Shown piece by piece: positions 44,058 through 56,400 of a stretch of 64,000 bases of DNA. The stretch's first letter is position 1, and each line of letters starts with the position of its first letter. Source of the DNA: Symsagittifera roscoffensis (Eukaryota; Xenacoelomorpha; Acoela; Convolutidae). The stretch covers positions 35,343,152-35,407,151 of the forward strand of contig NC_087066.1 in assembly GCF_963678635.1 (NCBI RefSeq). The letters are read 5' to 3'. The notes beneath the pieces were generated by a model. The model ran no database searches and was not told where the DNA came from. It saw only the letters and a program-made list of their open reading frames with translations. The translations under genes were made by a program, and so were the position numbers.

Positions 44058-46122
44058 ATGAATATTAGTTTGGCTCACCCAACCATGGACGTTTTGAACG
44101 AAGATTGGTTGCCTCAAGTTGCCATACCCGATGGCCGCAAAGTTTTGTCATCGCCATTTGGCGATTTACATGCAGAGACAAGTCCGAACAAAAGGCCGAG
44201 ATCAAACCAGAAACTGTTTAAGAGTTCTCTCACTAACTTTTCAGCGCTCAAAGGCGATATTTCAATTAACTCAACGAGGTCTGAACCGTACTCAATCACG
44301 CTTAGATGTGAGAATATCGACGATAGTAACTATTTTTTGACTTCTAATTTAAGCCAACAGTTTCATCAGCATTCAACTGGAACGATGACCAGTCAAGATA
44401 TGTTCAGACCGCAGTGGTTAAACGAGAGTCACGTCACTGCAATTTCAAGGAGCAAATCGTTTTCTCACGTCCAGCCAAAAACTGCCCCATCTTTCAGTTT
44501 CTCCAGACATGTCCAAACTCCGAAGCTTTACTTCGACTCGAAATATTCTCGGATGTACACGAAGCTGGTGAGCCAGAAGCTTGTTTTAGTGAGCCATCCT
44601 TATGATCTTCCGTTCAGTGATAAGACGACAGACAAAATGGGCAATATGAAATCGCCCTTTGAGCTGCACTCAGATTTGAACTCTCACAGAAATGTATCTT
44701 TACCAGGACCGACACAGCAATGGAAAACCGAGTCAAGATTTGATAAAGTCGAATATCTGCAGCATTCAGATTGGCTAAGAAGCAGCCGCATTCCGCTCCA
44801 CAGCCAAGAATCTCAGAAGTCAAATTCGGCCGAGGGACAAAATGATAACAACAAATATTTTGTACCGATTTCTGCGCGGAGAGCAAAAACTTCGCATAGT
44901 TTTCCATCTAAAATGCCTGTTAGTCGATTTATTTTACCTAACCGTCTTAACTACTTTTCATACTCCCCACTAGTGAGTTGATTAAGGCGCTGTTGGATTC
45001 TCATTTATTGCGTCTATTAACTGACTTCCCGTAGCATCCCCTTTTGAGCTAGCTGACGACGTTTTTTAGACCGGTTTGACTTAAAATGACTAAAAGGGTA
45101 CCTTGGGCTCCAAGGAAGTTTTCTAAAATGAAGGAAGACAGTGCGACCAATCATACGCTGTGCTCCATAAAAATACTTCTTTGGCAAATGACCTCCAATA
45201 CATAATGTTTTTGGCTGAAAACGCACTGCTGAAAGCCCAATTTGGCGCCCTAAATTGCCTTTTAGTTTGGCGCACCTTTTTTTACCTAATTCTTTTGAAT
45301 AATATTTCTAGTCGCACCCATTGGCAGAACTAAGACTTTCAAGACTTTCTAAGACCTCAGGAGTTTGACCCTGTCACTACCTAAAGGGACCCCCACTTTG
45401 GTACTACTGCAAGATATCTGTTTTGGCTGACGGATTCTAATTTTTTGGCGCTTCTTGTGCCAATATAAACAATGTTGAGAGGTGAGCGTGCGTTTATGGC
45501 CTTTTTCCTTCAAAAAAATTGTTTTAGATGGTCAAAAATCCCAACTTGAAAAATCCTAGATCCGCGCTTACATGTGATTTTCTTGAGCTCTCCTCGAGGG
45601 CGCTTAGTATTTTATAAACCCAATTTTTGGAATTTTTTGTTTTGTTTCGACCGAAAAAGCGCGTTTTTCTGCACGCACTCTTTCCAATATCCCAATAATG
45701 ACGCGTGAACGTGTCTTCAAAAAAAAATGGCCGTATGGCCATTATTGAAAACCCCGAGGCTACCACAAAACTGACCAATAATTTCATTCTGGCTGTGCTT
45801 CATGATCTTTGTAACGTTTCAGAAGAACAGACCTCTGCAAATATCAACGGAATTACTCAGCTATTACTCTCAGCTAATTGATACGAAAACACGCGATCAT
45901 TTACCCAGTAAAGACCGTCGTGATAATCTCAATTTAGTGCAGATGACAGCATTAGAAAGATCGGCAACTGAGTTTGACCTTGGAAAACAATCGAGAAAGA
46001 GAATCCAAAAGACGTTGCGCTTCCAGGAACCCTCAGATCAAGTTGGCAAAACGGAACGGAAGATGAAGATTTTGAGTCAACTGAACCTAAAGACGGAACA
46101 AAGTCAAGTATTGACCCAATAA
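44058..46122 (+). CDS. Two-exon gene of unknown function
   Basis: Exon 1 runs to 44972 with a perfect donor (CTA|gtgagt); exon 2 is 45823-46122 after GTAACGTTTCAG. Both junctions are phase 0, so the frame continues to TAA 46120-46122. The first in-frame ATG is 44058, but the ATG at 44085 (ACCATGG) has the better initiation context and gives 395 residues. The protein is polar, Ser/Asn/Gln-rich, with RPRSNQK and scattered SRSKSFS-like and SARRAKTS-like basic-Ser motifs, and exon 2 ends in a charged region (QSRKRIQKTLRFQ). No membrane segment and no family are recognised. AATAAA overlaps the stop and could serve as a poly(A) signal. The intron holds a MITE relic. Confidence 0.6.
45340..45720. 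repeat. Diverged MITE relic in the intron of the two-exon gene
   Basis: CTCAGGAGTTTGACCC, CTAAAGGGACCCCC, TGGTACTACTGCAAGATATC and TTTTTTGGCGCTTCTTGTGCC follow the order of the hAT-like MITE family at 24.1 kb. Confidence 0.5.
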
Positions 46123-46129
46123 AACAAAA

Positions 46130-49100
46130 AATCACCATACTAAATGGACTGTAAAATTTTTAAACCACAAACTGACCATTTTAATTTAGCTTCATAGAGT
46201 AATTTTTGCAATAAATTTCAAAATATAAATTTTTGCTTTCTTCTAGCAAAAAAAAACATTTCCGAAGTGTAGAAATTGCAATTGAAATCTTTTTGGATTA
46301 GTTTGAATGAAACCGATTTTTATGAAGCTTGATTGAAAACTAAACCGAATACAATTTAGCTCTACTTTTTCTGGCCCTTGAATTCTCAGAACTCGTCATT
46401 CGAGAGGGTTGAATGAGCTTTGTGGGCTGCCATCATTCCGAGTTTGTATTGGTTTGCCACCCGATTTGCTTGAGCCAAAGACGTTTATAGGGGACCAAGT
46501 CTGCTATCGTATAGAGTCCATTCAGTTGTCCAATATTTTTTTTCGAGAGAATCACCGGTCTTGGCTTTTGAAATTTTCTCAAGAGCCACTTGCGGTATAA
46601 TACGAGACCAATTTTTAATCACATTGCGTACAGCTTCAAATTAGCTCTTCTAATAATCATTAGATATATCTGCTGAGTCAAGCTAGTGACACTTAAGCAG
46701 GAGGTCTATAGTTTGAGCAGGAGGCCTAGAGACTTTTTTTAATTTTTTTGTCTTGGTTCTCACTTTTATCATCTTACTCATTCGCTCAAAATTTGGGTAT
46801 GAAATTCATGCAACATATTTGGAATACATTAAGATTTTTTTTGTTTTTATCCAAGCTTCTGCTAAGTTAACTGCACTCAATTCTGGCGCTACGTACTTGT
46901 GATTGTGTTTGGGTAATTTTTTTTTCCATAATGGGTTTTGGGGTTTTCAACATGAGTCGTTCTTGGCTTAGTTGCTTTCTACTGAACTGAGTGCACGGTC
47001 ATCATTAAATGTGGTGGGATTTCAGTTTCTTGAATTTTGTTTAAAAACCACCTCAGATTTTTCGCTGCTTTAGTTTTTCAGCTTTAATTTTTCAAAATTT
47101 CTAAATGTTTAAAGGCTTGCAAAAGTCAGAATATTACACAGGCGAAAAGGAGCAATGGATCTTTTGCAATGCAACAAAACGTAGCATGGCAACTAACCGA
47201 AACGAGCACTGAGTTAAGAGCAATTGAAAAGCCTCGAAAAAAGTGGTCATAAAATAATTGAGCGTTTAAAAATCGGAGTTGTATACCCTTATCGAAATAA
47301 CAAACGCCGAAATCATTTCAGCGGAAAAAAATTTAAAGCAAAAAACTGAAATTGTACATTTACAAAATAGTGGAACTCTGACACCTGTACCTTACAAACA
47401 TTAGATGCGTTTTGAAAATTCGAAATAGCTCACCGTCAAAAAATGCTTTCTGCGAGAACTAAGCGGAAGAACGAGCAGTCGTTCGATAGTTTGAGAATAG
47501 AAAAGTTGAAAAGCTGAAAAACATCAGAAAGTGAAAAAAAAGTTGGTCTAGACTGGACTCGACCCCCAGGTCTGTGTTCTCAAGCATGGGCGTTAATTAT
47601 TTGCTAAATGCGCAAAAACAGTTATTTATATTTATTGGAATTGAATTGAAAACACAATGACAACTGTTCAAATGAACCCTAGGCCTTTGCTCTCAAGCAC
47701 GGGTTTTAATTCTTAGCTAAATGCGCCAAAATGGTCATTCATTGGAACTGAATTAAAAAAAACACAACCCGCTCGAAATGAAAACACAACTGCTTCTAAA
47801 AAACGTAAATTTCGTCGAACTTTTTATTCCCCTCCACGTGCCATGTGTAAAAATTCAAAATGCAAAAGGATTAATTCAAGGTCTCATATACGAGTAATAA
47901 GACCAAATTGCTAGCCTCAATTCAATTTAGAATAACTCAAGATTGGTTCATATTTTGAAAACGATAGTTTGAAAACGATAGCATCGCACGTTTGTTATTG
48001 TTCCGACAATTTGAAAAATGGGAAGGAACGTAGTATTTGGGTGTGTTTTTGTTTTTTTTATGTTTTCGACGCAAAATCAATTACCACAAAAAATCATCGG
48101 ACTGGGTTGAGAGATATATCATATTAGAGCCCTTTCAGTCGTTCATTCGAGTTCGTTCAAGTTTTTTATTTTTCCGCAGTTGAGTTTAGTTTTAATCAAA
48201 TGAAGTTAGTTTTTGGAGCTTTAAGCTTCATCATAAGAATCAAAAACTTCAAAAATTGGGAATCAATGAAAAAAAGTTTAATTAAAAAAAAAAAATTTTT
48301 CTTGTTATTTGTCTCGAAAAATTGTTTTCCAATTTGCATAATATACAATCACTGACAAAAATGCTTGAGCTCTACTGCACTGCTCAGATTCCTTTATCAC
48401 ACACGAGAGACAAAATTACACTAATTTAAAAAAAAATTCAAGTAATTGTTTAAGTCTGGTCGAAACATTCTGTGCTTCTTGCACAGTAACCGGCTATCCT
48501 TGTTTCTCGTTCTTTCTTTTTCTTTTTCTTTTTGGCTTCCACGCAAAATCAAGTACCACAAATAGTTATGGGAATGGGTCAAGAAATATATCATATTAAA
48601 ACTCTTCCAGTCATATTCGAACGTTATTTAAAAAAACTCCAAAAAGTTGTAACAGTATCGAGAAAAACAGGGTTAAAAATGTTGATTTTTAGTCAAAATT
48701 AGAGCGAGCAGGCTTATAATAGCTTAATTTTGCTTAATTCAGGTCGTGAAAACTTAGTTTTGCTGAATTAAATTTGTTTTTGGAGTTTATTTAGCGCCAT
48801 TTGAATATTAAAAACTTCAAAAATCAAAAAACTTCTGCAAAAAAAATTGAGTTTTTTAGTGATATTTTTGTGCAATTTTTGACTATTTTAGTATTACTAT
48901 CATTTATTCCTAAATTTCAGTTTTTGTTCAGATCTTTTAATCACACTACGCAGAAAGAAACGAATTAAGCATAATTTGCAAGAAGTTATTTTTTTTTGTA
49001 TTTTTTGGCAATGGACGGAACATTCTGTCTACTTGCACAGTAACCGGCTATCTTTTTTTGAAAATAGCAATTTTCAAACTGATCACAACTTGTGTTTTTT

Positions 49101-50395
49101 TATTGGAACTGAATGTTAAGCTTAATATAAGTAACTTAAAATCATTTCCACGAACTTTTACATGCTACACTCACTATTTTTGATCACATATTTACATCTT
49201 TAGAGCAACAGGCAAAATTTTAGGCGGTGAAAGGGTTCATTTTAAAAAAGAAACTCTATAGCGTAAGTTTTTCCTTATTGGCTATTTCCAAGCCACCATA
49301 AATTTACAAAAACTATTAAAAAATCAACTTGTGATCGATTTTTTTTATTTGAGCTCATGGCTACGATATCTTCCAGGTGATATAGAAATGTAGAAAACGC
49401 TTAAAACAAGTGCCGAAACTCGACTGAAAAAAAAACAACCTGAGTAAGAAAGTTACCGACTGATTTTTTGTTTCTGTTTAACAAGTTTTCAAATTGAAAA
49501 AAGTCTAAAAAAGGCAAACATAATTATTGAAATCATATAACAAGTTTGAAGTTTTTTCCTCGAACTCTTACATGCTACATACAGTAAACCTTTTTCCCTC
49601 ACATATTTTGCGCAACAAACAAAGTTTCATGTGGTGAATGCGCTCATTTTAACATAATGTTCTCATAGCTGTCATCCTGATCCCCCCTGATTCACCTCTT
49701 GAAATTGATTGACTTTCTTTGGTTATATCTGGATCAAAAAACTTGGTATTCTTTTTGATCAATCTTTTATGATTGAGATCAATTGCTATCTATTAGACTT
49801 GAGCACCAACACCTCTGAAGAAATGTAATTGCTTTGATACTTTTTTGATACACTTTTTAAACCGGCTAACATAGAACAAACACAAGATATAAAGTTCCTC
49901 AGTGCAACACACTCGGCCTTAAAGGCGCACAAGCTTTAGAAAAAGGAATACAATTAAGAAATGGGTATTTAGTGCCACACCTGATTTTATTCCATCCTTT
50001 TCCGGGATAAAGAATGAGCGTATAGTTATAATTTCCATTCAGAGACAAGAGCCATTCAGAACTTACTATCATCTGAATGACTGCAATTTCCTAACCATGG
50101 TCTGCTGATGTTTTTTACTCAAGCTACTCGATACTTCAGGCGATATTCTGGCAAATACTAAGACAAGACAATACAGCCCACCCGTCTATTTTATTCCACG
50201 TTTTCTCATGTGCTTCCTGTGTTTCTCTTTTTTTCCTTACAAATTAGAGTGTGACGTAACTGCATAAGTCTCCATTGTACATATTTTATGCCTGTGGAAA
50301 AGAAGAAATAGCGACCATCGCGACAAATTTATATTCAGTTTCTTCAGTTACATCTTTTTCGTTTGCTTTTCCCTTCCGTGAAGTCTGCTGAATGG
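46130..50395. other. Repeat-rich intergenic region
   Basis: No gene recognised. It contains tRNA-like heads on the minus strand (47.55-47.74 kb) and at least two copies (48.05-48.95 kb) of a dispersed family marked by TCAATTACCACAAA, GGGTTGAGAGATATATCATATTA and CCTTTCAGTCG. Other copies are near 27.84, 34.13, 52.31 and 54.81 kb. Confidence 0.6.
47550..47740 (-). repeat. Two tRNA-like heads in tandem
   Basis: On the minus strand GCATTTAGCAAATAATTAAC...GGGGGTCGAGTCC (about 47615-47550) has box A and B box positions of a tRNA; a second, weaker copy with GCATTTAGCTAAGAATTAA lies at about 47735-47680. Confidence 0.5.
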
Positions 50396-50403
50396 TATAA
50401 ATA
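50396..50403 (+). promoter_or_regulatory. TATA-like TATAAATA before NLR exon 1
   Basis: TATAAATA lies only 6 bp before the ATG at 50409. If it is a true TATA box, transcription would begin about 30 bp downstream and the ATG at 50409 would not be in the message. Either the box is fortuitous or the start of the gene is misassigned. Confidence 0.25.
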
Positions 50404-50408
50404 GAAAA

Positions 50409-50436
50409 ATGTCACAGAGGAAGCGCAAACTATCTG
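50409..50436 (+). CDS. NLR gene exon 1
   Basis: ATG then SQRKRKLS and one base; donor G|gtgagt. It is chosen as first exon because the ATG opens directly and the phase-1 donor fits exon 2. No better upstream exon is seen. Confidence 0.5.
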
Positions 50437-53400
50437 GTGAGTTTGAGAGTTGTTTTCAATCCACATTTTTATAATTTTTCACGTCAAAAAGGGCAGTAGC
50501 GTACTCGCGGTCAATTCCCTCAGAGGGTTGACCGTGAGTAGGTTTTCTACCTTATTGGTGACATTTAGTGACTTCCATTTTAGCTACTTTACAAGTTTGA
50601 AGGAAACTTATTTTAGCTACCTATATTTGAAGGAAAGTAGTGTCTTGTTCAAAATATTGTAAAGACGTCTGTTTGAATGGTTTCTCCAAAAATTTATTTA
50701 CAATTCTCCAGATTTTGGCTGAAGATGGATTTTGAGTTTTCAGAAAACTGGCTCGGTCGACTTGTAGAAGTCGAGAAAAAAATCAATAAAAGCCCATCCA
50801 TTTTTTAACAATTTTTTCTCTAAAGTATGACCCAAAGTTTGACCTAAAATTCAAACAAAATCCATCAAGAAAGATGAGCACGCAAAATGAAATATTTTTT
50901 TCCTCTTGTTTTGAAAACCTGCCGAAGTTAAACATAGTATTGTTCAAGGTACTTCATCTCAGAACAGTGGAGCGAGTCACAGTAAAACGGAGAAGCTGGG
51001 AGACGAGTGCCACATCAACTCTATCATCGGTAAGTTAGCGGTTCATGTATTTCTGTCTGTAAAACATCAATTTGATAAGAAAAGACACTGTTACTACTTT
51101 TTTGGTACCAGAGGTATCGTCTTTTTCATAATGAATTAAGAATGAATTTGGCGGTCTAATGGCCAAATTTTCATGGCAATAACAAAGTGGACCATATACT
51201 TTTCCCCGTGAAATAACTTCCCTAACAGAATCAGTGAATCTTTTGATATCTTGATTTCTTGAACCAGTAAATGTATGTGCTATATTACGAGTTCAAGATT
51301 TGAACAACTCTAGTTGCACATTTTTGTGTTGATGTTCATTGGCGAATGATTTAATAGCCACTGTATTATCCGTTTTACCAAGAAGGCATTCGTTGCAGCC
51401 TAAGATTTCTATTAAATAATGAGTTAACTGCATAAGTGAGCAAAGCAGAGCGGAGAAAGCTTATGAAACATAGACTAGCTGTTAGTGGTTCGAATCCTGA
51501 AGACAGCCATTATCTTTGTTTTGAATTTTTTTCCAAAATAAACAGCAAAAAAGAGGTTTAAAATCAAAAAAGACAAAAAACAAGTATGGGAGGAAATTGT
51601 TTTTGCCATTATTTTTGAACTTTGAAAGTTCTTTTTTTGCCGTTTTAAGTGTTAGCGAAGTGCAACTCATTTCTTCCGTGTAATCATTTGAATTTCAATT
51701 CAATGACTGTCGAATGAATGTATGTTTGGCTCAGAGGTATATTTTGTAAACTCAATTTTTGACCATCATGTGCCTCTTTATTTTTCATTAAAAAAGGATT
51801 TTCTTGAAGTTTCAATTTAGTTTAAGCCTTTTAAAAGGAGTTCCAAGATTGAAAGAGAAGTTCATCATACAATTTCATAAAAAAGAATTGTTTGAAAATG
51901 GAACAAAAAGCATTTTTCCGTACCATGTAACTGTTTTATCAACTTTGTTCATCCACTGCAATTGATTGTGCATTAAACATTTTTTCATGAAATATGCTTT
52001 GTTTTAAATACTGAGATCAGCTTTATATTTTGTTATCTGAAAACAAAAAAATGAAGAGTTTTCTCATACCAGAGGTCCCACAAGTTATCTGGCTAGAATC
52101 TCGCAGATCAATTGCATTTGGAGAAACGCGAAATAATTATTGAGTTTCACATAGATTGCATATATCATGAACGTTTCCATTCTAAAAAAATATATTTGCT
52201 ATTTTTCCCAATTTTAAAATTATCTTAACATATCAAAGCAATAATTGATTGTTCCGATCATTGAAAATGGGAAAAATTTTGTATTAGAGTGAATTTTTTT
52301 TCAAGCAATTACCATAAATAATCATCAGAGTGGAATTGGGTTGAGGAAAATATCATATTGAAGCCTTTTCAGTCGTATTTTGAACGGTCTTGAAAGATTT
52401 CCAATTGGTTGTCACAGAGTGGCGAAAAACCCATTGGAATTTTTAACATTAATTAAACCAGTTTCAGACGGGCTTTAGACTAATTAAAGCAATCGAGTAA
52501 TGTTCGTTATACAATTATTGATTTTTTAGGCTTTTCTATTTTATTATTTTTTTCCCCAGACATTTATGTCCCGGCAAAAACAGTCCAAAATGCAAAAAGT
52601 GTCCAAGACGTTTGGTTCCCAGACAAAATTGTCCCAAAATTGTCCAGGCTATTGCCACACTAGTTAATGACCGGACTTAGTTGCGGCCTACGACCCAAGT
52701 AAACTTCTGATTTTCCTAAAAGGGTGCAGCAGCAACATCAAACTATAATTTAAAGTCAATTTATTTTCCAAAGTTGATATTGCGAAGCAATAATTTTCAA
52801 TAAATTTTTCTAAGTTGAGCTTTTTCCCAGAAAATTTCAAAATTGAGCTAGACCCGATTTGAAAACGACAAAATGATCAATGTAATCAAGTTTTTCCCAT
52901 CCTGTTCCCTTTTGGCTCAATCAAGTCAACCCATTTCAATTTTGCCCTAGTTTACCCATTTTTGGGTTTTTTAATTTCAAATATTGACTAAATTACGAAA
53001 ATTTTTTGTCGAGCCCGAGATTTGAACTTCAAACCTTTTGACCTTGAGACTTATGACTTCATCACTCGGCCAAATGCGCTTTTAAATTTCAAAATTTTCT
53101 TGAAAGTTTTGTCTCACTTTGACTGTACTATGGTTAATTGTTACGCATAAAATCTACTTAAAGAACGATCAAACAACCTCAAAAGAACAAAGCATTAAAG
53201 ATCACAAGGTCAAATCAAAGAAATTAATTTCGCAAAACAATTTCGGACAATTTTGTCTGGGACATAAATGTCTGGTACAATTTTATCATTTCCGACTGTT
53301 TTGTCAAGGACACAAATGTCTTGGACACAAATGTCTATGCACACTCTCAAGAGACTACTAATCTCTACAAATTTTGCTTAATTTGAGAATTTTGTGTATT

Positions 53401-56400
53401 TTTTTACGATCATGGTCGGATTATTTTGGGGTCTTTTTGCAATGCAATTGTTAATTACGGTTGTACATAAATATTACTATTGATTATTTTTTGTTAAAAA
53501 AATTGAATCTGGAATACGTTATAAGCATTTTGTAATTTTTGTTTCTGAAAATTGATTTGCGAGAAACAAAATGGATTCGAAACCATAAAAAAAAACAATT
53601 TTTAGCCTTCATTTTGTCTCTGGATATTTTTCTGTTTTAGGAAAAGCAATTATCACACAAAGCTTATCGCAAAACATAAAATTAAACATTTTTTAGACAA
53701 CTAAAAAAATCTCAACCAACAACACACCATGTTTAATTGATTTAAAAGCTTCTAAAAACGTAGAAAAAAGCTGAGCTTGCAATTTTCATACGTAGAAACA
53801 GTAGATTAAGCATCGTTTCATCTGTAAAAAAAATCTTTGTTTTTGATGACCATAACGCTTTAATGCGGTCGAATTGACACAATTGTTGTTTGAAAAGTTT
53901 CGAAACAGTTTTTGAAAAAGTTAGATAGCCAATTTTCAGTACACTCTCAATTTATAATTTGTATCAAATTTTTTCAAAATGATTATGTTTTTGCTTGAAT
54001 TTTTGCGTGGAGAGTTGCGGACTTGAAAATTTTTGGAAAAAAAAACATTTTTAGTTTTTTTTTCAAAATGACTCTTTCGCGTTATTGAATTTGACAAATA
54101 GGCAATTAAGAATAGAAAGTTTTATTGAATGGATTATTTTACAATTAAAAATTTTGAGAAAACACGGAAAGAATGGAAGTTATTTGGATAAATGGGCAAA
54201 GTCTTCTTTTTTCTATTTACATTTTTCTTTTTCTCTACAAAGTATAGCGTGTCTTTTTGAATCACCAGTGGTATGAATATGATTAATAATTTTAGCAAAA
54301 AGGAGCATCAAGCCTTTTCAATTTTAACTGTTGAACTGCAAATGGCACAGAATGTTCTGAACATATTCTTGAAAAATTACATATATTTTTTTCTCATTTG
54401 GCTGTCGTTTTTTTGGGCGTGGTTTGAAAAAAAAACTTTGAACGAATCCTAAAACTTAAGCATATCCAACTCTCTTTAAAAAATGAACATGATGGTTAAC
54501 AATTTTGGTTAAAAAAAAACAAAAAAAAACTTGAAAAAATTGTTGACAATTTTGTTAAACTAAAAAAAAATGTTTTTTTTTGCAGATTTTTTTATTTTCA
54601 AAAACTTCAAAAACTAATTTGACTAAAGCAAATTTAAGTATTCAACGCTTAAATAGTTTAACTTTTTTTCTATAAAAACCAACTATACGCCTGCTGGCTT
54701 GCTTTATTCGCCCGAAATTAGACTAAGAAATCAAAAACTTCAAGTTGGTTTCTTCCGACACTGAGAAAAATAAAAATTTTGAAATTTTCGATGCCATTCG
54801 TATCATGTCTAAAAAGGCTCAAGATGATATGTCACTCGATTTTGTCAAATGATTATTTGTGGTACCTGATTTTGCGTGGAAAAAAATGTTGAAAAAAAAA
54901 GAAAAAGTTTTAAACACCGGAATACGAAGTTTCTCCCCATTTTCCATGGTCGGACTAATAACCGATAACCATTGATTGCTAAAGTAATCACAAAGCTCAT
55001 TTGTCAGTTATTTTTTTTTGTCAGTTATTTTTTTAGTTGGCAGCTATTGCATTTATCCATTTTTGATTAGATGACAAAGAGGTACATTACTTGAAACAAT
55101 TCATCGCAAGAGAACTGCTGCATAAATCGAAAACTTTCCAATTTTCTCCGTTCCACCCACCTGTCACAAACAAACATGGACAGAAGTCTGGACTTGGAGG
55201 AGCATACTGTGAGATCAATTTACAGGAATTCGATTTGGGCGATGACAGTGCCTTTGAGTCCAGATGGAACGATGAGAACTTGTCAGTAAACGACATCCTT
55301 ACTTCGATCGATCAGCCGAATCGCGGCGAGAAAGTCCTCTTAGTCGGCGAAAGAGGATGTGGAATGTCAACGGCGCTCTTAAAATCAGCAATTGATCAAA
55401 GCGAATATTCTGATTTCGAGTTCGTGTTGTTTTTAAATCCACGCTCTTTTAGTTGGCAAATGGAAAAAGACCGATTACTCATTTCGTTTGGAAAATTGAA
55501 AACATGTTTATACGAGTTTTGCTCCATATATGGAAAACATACGCTGATTCTTTTAGACAATTCAGAGTGTTTGCCGAACGGATTGATCAAAAATATCTTG
55601 AATCACGAAAACATGCGGGATACTACGATTTTATGCGGATTCCAGAGTCCGCTGGTATCAGACAGTCCCACAACAAGCATCCCTGTGAAGCATTTCAGTC
55701 GTTGTTACACATGCATCGGCTTCTCAAGCTCCGAGCTGAAAAAATTGGCGCGCAAAATGCTGGGTAAGTTCTGGAACGAGAACTTATATCAAAAATTGAT
55801 GAAAGAGCTTCCTCACGATAACGATGTGATGACGCTGTCATTGATAACTTCGTTGATGCACCTGAATTGTAATTTACAAGAAGTGGGAAATGCTGACGAG
55901 TATCGTGAAAAGTACATCAACTTTAAGATCATCGATATGCTGAAAAATGAAACAGTTCGCAAGCAACAACCAGTTACTACTAAGGAGATCAGCCAACAGT
56001 TCAAGTCTTTGCAAGAAACTATAGTCGAGTACTATCTAAGAATGAAAGACTATTCGGACCAGCATCTTATGCAACAGTTGTCCCTTTCCTTGAGAGTTTT
56101 CATAATAAAACGATATTTAATCAGTCTTGATTCTGGAATGCGAGAGACTGAGATTTTGTACCTGAAAGAAAATCACTCATTTCTTGCCAGGGAAATTGAA
56201 CATCATCTGAAAACTTGGGAAATTGATGAGCATAATGTGATGATAAAGTCGAACTGCAAACTCAAGCATTTCATGACAGAGGATGTGGATATATCAAATC
56301 GACAGTTGAGTATCCATATCAGGGAAATATTTTTCAATGCGTCCGAAATACTCTCTTGGAAAGTTCGTTCATCCATTCAAAAAATGCGTGTTTGCGTCAC

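Larger units (their letters stand above)
51030..55070. other. NLR intron 2 (4.0 kb), repeat-filled
   Basis: Contains a tRNA-like head (51.44 kb), a palindromic GACA/TGTC element (52.56-53.34 kb) and two fragments of the dispersed family marked by GGTACCTGATTTTGCGTGG (52.31 and 54.81 kb). Otherwise AT-rich, with no exon recognised. Confidence 0.6.

Noticed and set aside
44114-44907. Antisense frames opposite the two-exon gene
   Set aside because: The plus strand has the consensus donor and phase-matched second exon; the antisense frames have neither.
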